Shown: positions 50,499 through 58,543 of the stretch, in pieces | How the letters are laid out: every line of letters begins with the position of its first letter | Numbering within the stretch: position 1 is the first letter of the stretch | Source of the DNA: Nocardia otitidiscaviarum NBRC 14405 | GTDB lineage: Bacteria; Actinomycetota; Actinomycetes; Mycobacteriales; Mycobacteriaceae | Length of the DNA: 64,000 nt | Direction: 5' to 3' | Assembly: GCF_000308635.1 (NCBI RefSeq) | Contig: NZ_BAGD01000071.1 | Location: forward strand, 23,173 to 87,172 | Position numbers and translations under genes: made by a program | The notes under the pieces: generated by a model | Seen by the model: the letters and a program-made list of their open reading frames with translations, nothing else | Told to the model about the DNA's origin: nothing | Database searches by the model: none

Positions 50499-51139
50499 TT
50501 CCGCGCCGCGGCCGACCGCCGCAGTCGGGACTCCCACTGCGGCGGCGTCGGCAGATAGTCGCAGCCGCCTACGCGGTGTTCTCCGCCCGGGGATACGAGG
50601 CGACCACCGTGTCCGCGATCGCCGCGCAGGCCGGGATCGCCCAGGGCACGGTGTACCGCTACTTCCACAGCAAACGCGAGATCCTGGACCACGTCCTCGA
50701 TTTCGGCGTCGACAAGCTCATGGAGGCATGGCAGCCGCAAACCTTCATCGGGGTGGCGGGCAGCGCCGTCGAACTCATCGACGGCGTGCGGGCGGGCGCG
50801 GACCGGCTGCACGACCTCGTCGAGCGGGAGCCGGAACTGCTGCGGCTGCTGCTGGTCGAAGCCAGCGCCGTCGATCCCGAACTGTCGCGGCGGCTGCTGG
50901 GATTGGAGGCGATGGTGGCGGCCTGGGTGGCCGGGGAACTCCAGCGCGGCATGGACGGGGGCTGGCTGCGTCCCGATATCGACGCCGACGTGCTCTCGCA
51001 CACCATCGTCATGCTCATTCTGCCGGATGTGGTGCGCGAACTCCTCGGCACCGGAACACCGCGCGTGCGCAAGCAGAGCACCGATATGGTGCTGATCATG
51101 GTGGAGAAGGCGCTGCGGGTCCGGGCGGTCGACGGATGA
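50495..51139 (+). CDS. TetR-family regulator at the end of the mce operon, no standard start codon
   Basis: A TetR protein of ~214 residues. The DNA-binding domain is complete only if translation begins upstream of the first GTG (50576). Reading back gives VPRRGRPPQSGLPL, then RRRRQIVAAAYAVFSARGY, which is exactly the N-terminus such proteins have. No ATG, GTG or TTG exists there. ATA at 50495 overlaps the previous stop as ATAG; CTG at 50537 is an alternative. A 10-bp-arm hairpin (50516-50545) lies within this segment and could govern translation. The gene overlaps the next one by ATGA. Confidence 0.75.
   Translation: MVPRRGRPPQSGLPLRRRRQIVAAAYAVFSARGYEATTVSAIAAQAGIAQGTVYRYFHSKREILDHVLDFGVDKLMEAWQPQTFIGVAGSAVELIDGVRAGADRLHDLVEREPELLRLLLVEASAVDPELSRRLLGLEAMVAAWVAGELQRGMDGGWLRPDIDADVLSHTIVMLILPDVVRELLGTGTPRVRKQSTDMVLIMVEKALRVRAVDG
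50516..50545 (+). other. Hairpin inside the 5' part of the first mce TetR gene
   Basis: CCGCCGCAGT pairs perfectly with ACTGCGGCGG around a 10-base loop. It starts 18 bases after the stop of the Mas-type gene. It may be a terminator separating mce genes from the regulators, or a translational control hairpin. Confidence 0.55.
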
Positions 51140-51831
51140 GCGCGGACCGGCCCGACCCCGCCGCCCACTCCGCCCGCCGCCGCGCCGAACTGGTGAACGC
51201 GGCCTACACGCTGGTCACCAGCCGGGGTTACCGCGCCATCGGCGTGGACGACATCGCGAGTCTGGCGGGCGTCAGCCACGGCACGTTCTACAACTACTTC
51301 GCCAACAAGCGCGACATCCTGGACGCGGTCATCGACCACTGCTTCGCGGTGATCCGGGAGCGCCTGATGGGTGACGAGCCGACCCCCGCCACCCTCCACG
51401 AATTCCGTGCCCGCTACGGCCGCATCGTCGACCGCTGCTACGACCTGGTGGCGAGCGAACCCGGGCTGGTGAACTTCCTACTGCTGGAAGCGAGTTCGAT
51501 CGACGACCGGGTGCTCGACCGGATCATGCGTAATGCCCAGACCGACGGCGACACCGCGGCGCGGGAGATGGAATACGGCATCGCCCACGGCTATCTGGAC
51601 GACCGGCTGGACACCCGCGTCGGCGGCGAGGTGCTGGTATCGGTGCTCATGTCGGCGCTGCTGACCGCGGTGCAGGGGGAACGGCACGGCCTGACCCGCG
51701 ACCGGGTACGCACCCAACTCACCGACTTCCTCGCCACGGCATTGGGAGCCGAGGCGGCAGGGCCGGAAGCCCAGACCACGGGGCTGGAGGTCGAGACCGC
51801 GGGGCTGGGAGCCGAGAGCGCGGGGCCATGA
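51136..51831 (+). CDS. Second TetR-family regulator, with a C-terminal heptapeptide repeat
   Basis: A 231-residue TetR protein (ELVNAAYTLVTSRGYRAIGV, then ASLAGVSHGTFYNYFANKRD). The last ~28 residues are four 7-residue repeats, G-A-E-A-A-G-P-like, encoded by four 21-bp units that run up to the stop codon. ATG overlaps the previous stop (ATGA). It likely acts with the first TetR on the mce promoter. Confidence 0.88.
   Translation: MSADRPDPAAHSARRRAELVNAAYTLVTSRGYRAIGVDDIASLAGVSHGTFYNYFANKRDILDAVIDHCFAVIRERLMGDEPTPATLHEFRARYGRIVDRCYDLVASEPGLVNFLLLEASSIDDRVLDRIMRNAQTDGDTAAREMEYGIAHGYLDDRLDTRVGGEVLVSVLMSALLTAVQGERHGLTRDRVRTQLTDFLATALGAEAAGPEAQTTGLEVETAGLGAESAGP
51745..51828 (+). repeat. 4 x 21-bp in-frame repeat abutting a stop codon
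   Basis: Four 21-bp units of the form GGAGCCGAGACCGCGGGGCTG, ending exactly at the TGA of the TetR gene. Unlike the other arrays it lies inside the gene and keeps frame, lengthening the C-terminus. Confidence 0.8.
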
Positions 51832-51855
51832 GCCGTGACCTGCGTGCGCCGCGGC

Positions 51856-52848
51856 TCACGGCGAATCCGCCGCGCGCAGCGCCTCCAGTAGCGGACCCGC
51901 CGTCTTGGCGAGGAACTCCTCCTGGCGTTCGTCACCGATCTGCACCAGGGCGATATCGGTGAATCCGGCCTCCTGATAGGGCCGCACCGCCGCCACGATG
52001 GCGTCCAGGTCGGGTCCGCACGGGATCTGCCCGGCCACATCCTCGGGCCGCACGGTCCCGGTGGCGGCGCTGAACGCTTCCGGCGTCGGCAGATTGCTGT
52101 TCACCGGCCAGCCGCCCAGCGACCAGCGGAACTGCTCGTGCGCCCGGCGCACGGCGGTCTCCCGGTCGGTATCCCAGCTGATCGGTATCTGACCCGTCAC
52201 CCGGGCGGGCACCGCCTCGCCGAGCACCCGCTCCCGGGTGCGATGCCAGTGCTCGACCAGATCGGCGTCCGGGCTGGTGGTCACCACCTCGTCGGCCAAC
52301 GGCGCGAAGCGGTCCACCGAGCGCGATCCCGACACCGCCACGGCGATCGGGACCGGCTGCTCCGGCAGGTCCCAGATCTTGGCCGAATCCACCTGGTACC
52401 AGCGGCCCTGCCGCTCGACCGTGCGGCCGGTGTGCAGTTCCCGAATGATCTGCATCGCCTCCCGCAGCCGGTCGTGCCGCTCCGCCAGCGCGGGCCACCC
52501 CTGACCCACCACGTGCTCGTTCAGATTCTCACCGCTGCCCAACCCGAGCGTGAAGCGACCCTCCGCCAGGATCTGCAGCGTCGCCGCCTGCTGCGCCACC
52601 AGTACCGGGTGGTATCGGATGGTCGGACAGGTCACATAGGTCATGAGCGGTATCCGCCGCGTCGCCTGCGCCACCGCGCCCAGCACGGTCCAGGCGTTCG
52701 GCGCGTGCCCCTGCTCGGCCAGCCAGGGGAAGTAGTGGTCGCTCATGACGGCGAAATCGAATCCCACCTCCTCCGCCGCCACCGCGTAGCGCACCAGTTC
52801 GCGCGGTCCGCTCTGCTCCGTCATGAGGGTGTATCCGAAGCGAGTCAC
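51856..52848 (-). CDS. LLM-class F420-dependent oxidoreductase
   Basis: A 330-residue TIM-barrel enzyme of the luciferase-like/F420 family (TIGR03557-like). Blocks are FGYTLMTEQSGPRELVRYAV, MSDHYFPWLAEQGHAPNAW, TLGLGSGENLNEHVVG, and VTTSPDADLVEHW. It probably transfers hydride between F420 and an alcohol or sugar-phosphate-like substrate. GTG at 52848 with AAGGAGAACC ahead. A GGTT-N15-GGGTAG promoter lies 39 bases upstream, so it may be stress-induced. Confidence 0.9.
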   Translation of the reverse strand: MTRFGYTLMTEQSGPRELVRYAVAAEEVGFDFAVMSDHYFPWLAEQGHAPNAWTVLGAVAQATRRIPLMTYVTCPTIRYHPVLVAQQAATLQILAEGRFTLGLGSGENLNEHVVGQGWPALAERHDRLREAMQIIRELHTGRTVERQGRWYQVDSAKIWDLPEQPVPIAVAVSGSRSVDRFAPLADEVVTTSPDADLVEHWHRTRERVLGEAVPARVTGQIPISWDTDRETAVRRAHEQFRWSLGGWPVNSNLPTPEAFSAATGTVRPEDVAGQIPCGPDLDAIVAAVRPYQEAGFTDIALVQIGDERQEEFLAKTAGPLLEALRAADSP

Positions 52849-52886
52849 AGGGTTCTCCTTTCGTCGGCTACCGGGATATGGGGGAG

Positions 52887-52911
52887 CTACCCGGTGTGAG
52901 CGCGGTGAACC
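52887..52911 (-). promoter_or_regulatory. Sigma-F/B-like promoter
   Basis: GGTT, 15 bases, GGGTAG on the minus strand before the F420-type gene. It is 25 kb away from the main cluster. Confidence 0.55.
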
Positions 52912-52998
52912 CGAGCGGGTGCGGGCGTCGGCACCGGCCCGCGCACTAAGCTCGGCATACGGGCGGAGTCGGCGTACGGCGGCGGAAGGCGGTGCGGT

Positions 52999-54015
52999 AT
53001 GGGCGGCACGGGGTACATGGCGGCGTGGCGGGTCGAGCGGCCCGGTCCGATCGATGGTCGACCGCTGCGGTGGGAGCGGGACGCCGTACCCGCACCGGGG
53101 CCGGGGGAGCTGCTGGTGCGGGTGCTGGCCTGCGGCGTGTGCCGGACCGATCTGCACGTGACCGAGGGGGATCTGCCGGTGCACCGCCCCCGGGTCGTCC
53201 CCGGCCATGAGGTGGTGGGGGAGGTGGTCGGAACCGGCGGCGGGGCAGGGGAATTCGCGGTCGGAGACCGGATCGGCATCGCCTGGCTGCGCCATACCTG
53301 CGGTCGCTGCCGGTATTGCCTGCGCGGCGCGGAGAACCTCTGCCCGAACTCGCGCTACACCGGCTGGGACGCCGACGGCGGCTATGCCGAATACACGACG
53401 GTGCCTGCGGATTTCGCCCATCCGCTGCCGAAGGGTTACAGCGACGGGGAGCTCGCGCCGCTGCTGTGCGCGGGCATCATCGGCTACCGTGCCCTCGAAC
53501 GCGCCGCGCTGCCCCCGGGCGGACGGCTGGGGATCTACGGTTTCGGCGGCAGCGCCCATCTCGCCGCCCAGGTCGCCTTGGCGCGCGGCGCGGAAATCCA
53601 TGTGATGACCCGGGATTCGGCAGCGCGGGAACTGGCCCTGGAACTCGGTGCCGCCTCGGCGCAGGGCGCGGCCGACCCGCCGCCGGAAAAGTTGGACGCG
53701 GCAATCCTTTTCGCTCCGGTGGGTGAGCTCGTACTCCCGGCCATGGCGGCGTTGGACCGGGGCGGCGTGCTCTCCATCGCCGGGATCCACCTGTCCGACA
53801 TCCCGCCGCTGAACTATCAGCGGCACCTGTTCCAGGAGCGGGAGATCCGTTCGGTCACCGCCAATACCCGCGCCGACGCCCGCGAATTCCTGGCATTCGC
53901 CGCCGATCATCGGCTCGAGGTCTCGGTGCACCCCTATCCGCTCGATGCGGCCGACCGTGCACTGGCCGATCTGGCGCACGGGCGCTTCGCCGGCGCGGCG
54001 GTCCTGGTCCCCTGA
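52999..54015 (+). CDS. Zinc-dependent alcohol dehydrogenase (MDR family)
   Basis: A 338-residue enzyme. Catalytic zinc ligands are in [11 protein letters not shown] and GHEVVGEVV; structural zinc in [15 protein letters not shown]. The nucleotide motif reads [15 protein letters not shown]. It resembles the AdhP-like alcohol dehydrogenases of actinobacteria that act on short alcohols. The ATG at 52999 or at 53017 could be the start. It is divergent from the F420 enzyme. Confidence 0.9.
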   Translation: MGGTGYMAAWRVERPGPIDGRPLRWERDAVPAPGPGELLVRVLACGVCRTDLHVTEGDLPVHRPRVVPGHEVVGEVVGTGGGAGEFAVGDRIGIAWLRHTCGRCRYCLRGAENLCPNSRYTGWDADGGYAEYTTVPADFAHPLPKGYSDGELAPLLCAGIIGYRALERAALPPGGRLGIYGFGGSAHLAAQVALARGAEIHVMTRDSAARELALELGAASAQGAADPPPEKLDAAILFAPVGELVLPAMAALDRGGVLSIAGIHLSDIPPLNYQRHLFQEREIRSVTANTRADAREFLAFAADHRLEVSVHPYPLDAADRALADLAHGRFAGAAVLVP

Positions 54016-54172
54016 CCGGTCGGACGGGGGAGATACCACCGGACACGCCGTCGACACGCCGAGTCTTCCATTCCGAGTTTCCGATTCAAGTCATGCGTCA
54101 GCTGCACTGATGCTTTCCTGAAAGTGTTCAGCATCATTGCAGCAAACCTGATTCGGAGGTTGGGGAGCGGCC

Positions 54173-55075
54173 ATGCACCGCACGGGACACGAAGAGGTCC
54201 GGAGCAGCAGACCCTGGCTGTGGACGGCGCTGGCGGGATTGACGGTTGTCGCGGGGGCCATGTGGATCGCGCGCCCTCAGCCCGCCGCCTGTCAGACCAG
54301 CACGGCGATCACCACCGTCAAAGTCGTACCGCCCATCGTGCAACCGAGTCCGATTGCACCCGAACAGCTTCCGACGCTGGAGGAACGGCTGCCGGAGGAG
54401 TCGCGGGAGGCGCGCTTCTATCATTTCGGCCAGGGGGTGGCCTGCTCCTTCCCGGATCTGCCGCTCGACGGCTTCTACATCGGGGTGCCCACGGGGGAGT
54501 ACGACAGCTCCGCCGCGTGTGGCACCTACGTCGACATCGACGGTCCGCTCGGCAGTGTGCGCGCTCAGATCGTGGACCGCTGCCCGGGGTGCGCACCGCA
54601 TCAGTACGACCTGAGCGCCGCCGCCTTCGCGCAGGTCGCCGACCCGGCCGCCGGGGTCGCGCGGATTCGGATCAGCAAGGTGCGCAATCCGACTCCGCCG
54701 CCGCCGCTGTCGTACCGGGTGCAGCAGGGTGTCTCGGCGGACTGGCTGGGATTGCTGTTCGCCAATACCGGCAATCCGCTGCGGCAGGTGGCGCTGCGGC
54801 CGGAATCCGGTGGCGACTGGCGGCCACTGCGGCGCGGATACGACAACTACTGGTCCGCCTCCGGTCTCGGCCCCGGCCCGTTCACCGCCATGGTGTCCGA
54901 TATCTACGGGCACGATGTGCTGGTGCCCGGCATCGTCCTGGAACCGGCGCGGGTGCGCTATACCGATATCGCGCTCTACGAGCTGCCCACGGTGCCGCTG
55001 CCCGCCGCGCCGACACCCATTCCGGTGACCACGCTGGTCACCACCGTGGTCCCGGGGCCGCGGTCCTGCGACTGA
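54173..55075 (+). CDS. Expansin-like secreted protein (EXLX type)
   Basis: A 300-residue protein with an N-terminal signal anchor (LWTALAGLTVVAGAMWIA). It has a double-psi beta-barrel (ARFYHFGQGVACSFPD, SAACGTYVDIDG, IVDRCPGCAPHQYDLS with the catalytic-like Asp in DRCPGC, then AGVARIRISKV) and a C-terminal carbohydrate-binding-like domain with exposed Trp (GGDWRPLRRGYDNYW). This matches bacterial expansins, which loosen cellulose or peptidoglycan without hydrolysis. TTCGGAGGTTGGGGAG precedes the ATG. Confidence 0.85.
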   Translation: MHRTGHEEVRSSRPWLWTALAGLTVVAGAMWIARPQPAACQTSTAITTVKVVPPIVQPSPIAPEQLPTLEERLPEESREARFYHFGQGVACSFPDLPLDGFYIGVPTGEYDSSAACGTYVDIDGPLGSVRAQIVDRCPGCAPHQYDLSAAAFAQVADPAAGVARIRISKVRNPTPPPPLSYRVQQGVSADWLGLLFANTGNPLRQVALRPESGGDWRPLRRGYDNYWSASGLGPGPFTAMVSDIYGHDVLVPGIVLEPARVRYTDIALYELPTVPLPAAPTPIPVTTLVTTVVPGPRSCD

Positions 55076-55109
55076 GGATCCGTTCCCCGGAGTGTGGCAT
55101 CATTCATTG

Positions 55110-55123
55110 TGAAACGTGTTCCA
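55110..55123. promoter_or_regulatory. KstR-like palindrome before the alpha/beta hydrolase
   Basis: TGAAACGTGTTCCA fits T-N2-AAC-N2-GTT-N2-A, the published KstR consensus. It lies 39 bases before the hydrolase ATG. A close relative, GGAAACGCGTTCTA, lies before the WS/DGAT gene. Confidence 0.5.
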
Positions 55124-55161
55124 ATTTGACCGCCGGGGAGCGGTGCGCCGGGAGGCTTTCG

Positions 55162-56100
55162 ATGACGGACCCCACACTGGAACTGTCCGAGCGCGATCCG
55201 TCCGGGGATGTCGGGCAGCGCCCGCGCTCCCGGCGGCTGTCCTCGCGGATATCCAGGTTGACCGAGGTTCCCGCGGGATCGATGGTGGAGCTGCCCGGCC
55301 GCGGGCGCACCTACGTGGTGGACCTGCCCGGCCCGAACCCGGACGCGGAGACGGTCTTCCTGCTGCACGGCGCGGCCACCACCGCCATGCTGAACTGGTT
55401 CCCATCGCTGAAGGAGCTCAACGAGCGGTACCGGGTGGTGCTGTTCGACCAGCGCTGGCACGGGCACGGCATCCGGTCGGAGACGTTCGATCTCGACGAG
55501 GTCGCCGATGACGTCGTCGCCCTGGCCGACGTCCTGGCCGTGGACCGGCCGATCATGGCGGGCTACTCCATGGGCGGCATCACCGCCCAACTCGTCGCGC
55601 ACCGGCATCCGGACCGGGCGGGCGGACTGGTGCTGGCCGCCACCACCTACCGGTTCCAGGAGAAGTGGCGCGAGCGCGCCTTTCATCGGGCCATGGCGGC
55701 CTTCGCCACCAGTGTCTCGGAATTGTCCTGGCGGCGAGCGCATCTCAAGGCCACCCGGCTGCCGGAGCTGCCCGAGGCGACCTGGCCGGTGGGGCGGATG
55801 GACCGGTGGGCCATGGGGCAGATGCGCAGTCTCAGCGGTTGGGCGCTGACCCAGGTGATCGCCACGCTGGGGCGCTTCGACTCCTCGCCGTGGCTGCCGT
55901 CGCTGCGGGTGCCGACCGCCGTGGTGATCACGACCCGGGATCGGGCGCTGCCGGTCTACCGGCAGCTGGAGATGGCGAAAATGATTCCGGGAGCGGAGAT
56001 CTTCCTCGCTCCCGCCGGGCACGCGGCCTGCGTACTCGAGGCGGACGTCTTCGTCCCGGTATTCCTCGAGGCACTGGAGTCGGTCGTCGCGCGGCGTTGA
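55162..56100 (+). CDS. Alpha/beta hydrolase
   Basis: A 312-residue protein with a polar ~45-residue head and an alpha/beta-hydrolase fold: VFLLHGAATTAMLNW, VVLFDQRWHGHGI, the nucleophile in MAGYSMGGITAQLVA (GYSMGG), and His in APAGHAACV. The substrate is unknown. A KstR-like palindrome is in its upstream region, so a role in lipid or sterol degradation is possible. GGGAGG lies before the ATG. It converges on the WS/DGAT gene. Confidence 0.87.
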   Translation: MTDPTLELSERDPSGDVGQRPRSRRLSSRISRLTEVPAGSMVELPGRGRTYVVDLPGPNPDAETVFLLHGAATTAMLNWFPSLKELNERYRVVLFDQRWHGHGIRSETFDLDEVADDVVALADVLAVDRPIMAGYSMGGITAQLVAHRHPDRAGGLVLAATTYRFQEKWRERAFHRAMAAFATSVSELSWRRAHLKATRLPELPEATWPVGRMDRWAMGQMRSLSGWALTQVIATLGRFDSSPWLPSLRVPTAVVITTRDRALPVYRQLEMAKMIPGAEIFLAPAGHAACVLEADVFVPVFLEALESVVARR

Positions 56101-56113
56101 GTGGCGTTGCGGC

Positions 56114-57517
56114 TCAGTGCCGTTCGCGGGTGGCCTTGAGCAGTTCGCGGATCACCTCGGGCACCAGGTCGGCCAGACGCGCTACGTCGGGGACCAGTTC
56201 CCGGCAGGCGATGAAGCCGAAGTCCATCGTGCCGTCGCAGGTGAGCACGGTGCTGGTGAGGCCGGCGCCGTGGAAGACCGGCCCGAACGGGTACAGGGCG
56301 TCCATGCGCAGGCCCAGGAAGTACATGGGGAAGCTGGGTCCGGGCACATTGGACACCACCAGGTTGTGCACGACCGGATGGTGCTCGGCGAGCTCGAGCG
56401 CGGAGTAGGCGCGGGCCGCGAGCTGAAAGATGTTGGGCGGGGCGTATTTCGCCCAGTCCTGCAGGAAGTCCGCGCCGATGAGATTGTGCTCCTCCTTCGC
56501 GCTGCGATTGTCCTGCGCGATGAGCAGCAGCCGCTCCACCGGATCGGGGATATCGGTGCGCAGGCGGGCGAACAGGGTGGAGACCTTGTTGGTGCCCTCC
56601 GTATGCCGCGAGGTCTCGTGCACCGACACCGGCACCGAGGCGATGAGGGTGGAATCCGGTAGCGCTCCATGTGTTTCGAGATATCCGCGCAAGGCGCCGC
56701 CGACCACGGCGAGCACCACATCGTTGACCTTCACCCCGAACGCGTCCTTGATCTCGCGGATGTCGGCGAAGTCGGTGGCCACGAACGACACCGCGCGGTG
56801 CGCGGTGATGGCCCTGTTGAACGGGGTGCGGGGCGCGGTGAACGGCAGCGGCATGCCCGAGGACTGCTCGCGCCGTCGCCGCACCAGATTGCCCAGGATG
56901 CCCACCGTCCGGGGCACCAGGCCGACCATGCCGAGTTTCCCCGGGAGCCGCAGCGCGGCCTCGGCGGCCAGCAGCAGATCGTGGGGTTCGCGCTCGGGCC
57001 CGGGGATCTCGGCCGGATCCGGCTCCGGATAGCGCACTCCGGGTTCCAGATCGCACAGGTGCATCATCATGGTGGTGCCGGTGATGCCGTCGACGATGGC
57101 GTGGTGGTACTTGGCGATCATCGCGATCTTGCCCTCCGGCAGGCCCTCCACCACCCACATCTCCCAGAGCGGACGGCCGCGGTCCATGGGCCGCTCGGCG
57201 ATCTCGGCGGTGAGGTCGGCGAGTGCCCGGTCGTCGCCCGGTGCGGGCAGCTCGACGCGGTGCAGGTGGTGATCGAGGTCGAAGGCCGAATCCCGCACCC
57301 ACACCGGGTGATCCAGATTCAGCGGTACGGTGTGCAGGCGGCGGCGCATGGCCGGGACCAGATGCAGGCGACGGCCCAGTTCGGCCCTCAGCTCGTCGAA
57401 GTCGTATCCCGCGCCGTCGGCGTTCGGATCGAGGATGAGCAGTGCGCAGACGTGCAGCAGCTGGCTGTCGGTTTCGAGGTAGAGGAAGCTGGCGTCGAGT
57501 CCGGTGAGTCTTTCCAT
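56114..57517 (-). CDS. Wax ester synthase / acyl-CoA:diacylglycerol acyltransferase
   Basis: A 467-residue WS/DGAT. It has the catalytic HHAIVDG motif (residues ~138-144), LTGLDASFLYLE at the start, PLWEMWVVEGL, NDVVLAVVGGALR and the C-terminal NVPGPSFPMYFLG. It esterifies fatty alcohols or diacylglycerol with acyl-CoA for storage lipid. A KstR-like palindrome lies 14 bases before the ATG. The acyl-CoA reductase at 58544 could provide fatty alcohols. Confidence 0.95.
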   Translation of the reverse strand: MERLTGLDASFLYLETDSQLLHVCALLILDPNADGAGYDFDELRAELGRRLHLVPAMRRRLHTVPLNLDHPVWVRDSAFDLDHHLHRVELPAPGDDRALADLTAEIAERPMDRGRPLWEMWVVEGLPEGKIAMIAKYHHAIVDGITGTTMMMHLCDLEPGVRYPEPDPAEIPGPEREPHDLLLAAEAALRLPGKLGMVGLVPRTVGILGNLVRRRREQSSGMPLPFTAPRTPFNRAITAHRAVSFVATDFADIREIKDAFGVKVNDVVLAVVGGALRGYLETHGALPDSTLIASVPVSVHETSRHTEGTNKVSTLFARLRTDIPDPVERLLLIAQDNRSAKEEHNLIGADFLQDWAKYAPPNIFQLAARAYSALELAEHHPVVHNLVVSNVPGPSFPMYFLGLRMDALYPFGPVFHGAGLTSTVLTCDGTMDFGFIACRELVPDVARLADLVPEVIRELLKATRERH

Positions 57518-57530
57518 ATCGACACACTAT

Positions 57531-57544
57531 GGAAACGCGTTCTA
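57531..57544. promoter_or_regulatory. KstR-like palindrome before WS/DGAT
   Basis: GGAAACGCGTTCTA shares GAAACG-Y-GTTC with the site at 55110. It deviates from the KstR consensus at the first base. The overlap with the 5' end of the message suggests repression. Confidence 0.45.
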
Positions 57545-57713
57545 CTTCGGGCCGGGTTCGGCGGGCTCGTCGCCGACCGGTCGATGCCGATTCGTTGCCT
57601 GAAAATAGCTGCCGGATAACGCGATTCGGTTGGCTACGGTTGGGTCCCGGCTGGGTATCCATACAGTGGAATATGTTGTCGTCCGTGTTCCCCCTCCCTA
57701 CCTTGGAGCTCAT

Positions 57714-57776
57714 AGCCCGGTGAGTGTCACTTGTCACTGACAAGAGTCACCGGGCTTCTCACAACGGCGTGAGAAG
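57714..57776 (+). promoter_or_regulatory. Two strong hairpins in the cutinase leader, second holding the ribosome site
   Basis: Hairpin 1: AGCCCGGTGA (57714) with TCACCGGGCT (57747-57756), enclosing a smaller CTTGTC/GACAAG hairpin. Hairpin 2: CTTCTCAC (57755) with GTGAGAAG (57769-57776), loop AACGGC. The right arm of hairpin 2 overlaps GAGAAGGG, the likely ribosome site ten bases before the ATG. The two share bases 57755-57756 and so compete slightly. It looks like a translational switch or attenuator. Confidence 0.6.
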
Positions 57777-57786
57777 GGTGAGAACT

Positions 57787-58440
57787 ATGCGCGGCCGGAA
57801 GGTGTTGCTGCCTGGAAATTGGCGTATTGCTTGGCTGTTCGCCGCACTGCTGGTGCTGGTGAGCGTGCTCTATCCGCTACAGGCCCCACGGGCGCACGCC
57901 AACTGGTGTGCCGATATCGACGTGGTGGTGGTGCGGGGCACGGGCGAACCGGGCTGGTTGGGCGATGTGGTGGGCAATCCACTCTACGGCCAACTGCAGC
58001 AACGGTTGCCCGTCTCGCTGAGCGCCTATCCGGTGGCCTATCCGGCCGACCACTCCTTCGATCTCGGCGCGGGCACCGCGGATCTGGTGGGACACCTGGC
58101 CCATCAGGCCGGGGTGTGCCCGGCACAGCGCTTCATCCTGGTCGGCTATTCCCAGGGCGCGGCGGTCATCCACGCGGCGCTCGGGACCGGCAATGTGAGT
58201 TGGTATCCGGGGCGGGTGCAGCTGCCGGGTGACCTCGCCTGGCGGATCTCGTCGGTGCTGCTGTTCGGCGACCCGCTGCGCGCGGTCGGCGCGGGCGTAC
58301 CCGGCGAATACGCTTGGCGGACCGGAAACTGGTGCACCGGAGGCGATCCCATCTGCGGCGGCGGGATGAACGCGGCCTCGCACGTGTCGTATGGGCACAG
58401 CTTCGTGGCGGCGGCCAACTTCGCGGCCGGTCGGCTGTGA
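57787..58440 (+). CDS. Cutinase-family secreted esterase
   Basis: A 217-residue protein with a signal peptide (WRIAWLFAALLVLVSVLYP, cut after AHA). The catalytic Ser122 lies in VGYSQGAAV, Asp187 near CTGGDPICGG and His204 in VSYGHSF. Cys41/Cys111 and Cys183/Cys190 match the cutinase disulfides. It should hydrolyse lipid esters, such as wax esters, triacylglycerol or cutin. The ATG at 57787 is chosen for its ribosome site. A 13-bp hairpin follows the stop. Confidence 0.9.
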   Translation: MRGRKVLLPGNWRIAWLFAALLVLVSVLYPLQAPRAHANWCADIDVVVVRGTGEPGWLGDVVGNPLYGQLQQRLPVSLSAYPVAYPADHSFDLGAGTADLVGHLAHQAGVCPAQRFILVGYSQGAAVIHAALGTGNVSWYPGRVQLPGDLAWRISSVLLFGDPLRAVGAGVPGEYAWRTGNWCTGGDPICGGGMNAASHVSYGHSFVAAANFAAGRL

Positions 58441-58481
58441 GCCGAGGCCGCACGGGACCGGGGAGGGGCTCCCCTCGGGAT

Positions 58482-58513
58482 CGGCCCCCGGTGGAGACAT
58501 CCACCGGGGGCCG
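58482..58513. terminator. Bidirectional terminator, 13-bp perfect stem
   Basis: CGGCCCCCGGTGG pairs with CCACCGGGGGCCG around AGACAT, between the convergent cutinase and acyl-CoA reductase genes. Confidence 0.85.
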
Positions 58514-58543
58514 AATCGCGTTGCGTGACCTACTTGCCGAACA

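Noticed and set aside
54124..55161. Upstream extension of the alpha/beta hydrolase over the expansin gene
   Set aside because: It overlaps a well-supported gene in another frame and lacks any domain; the ATG at 55162 has a good ribosome site.
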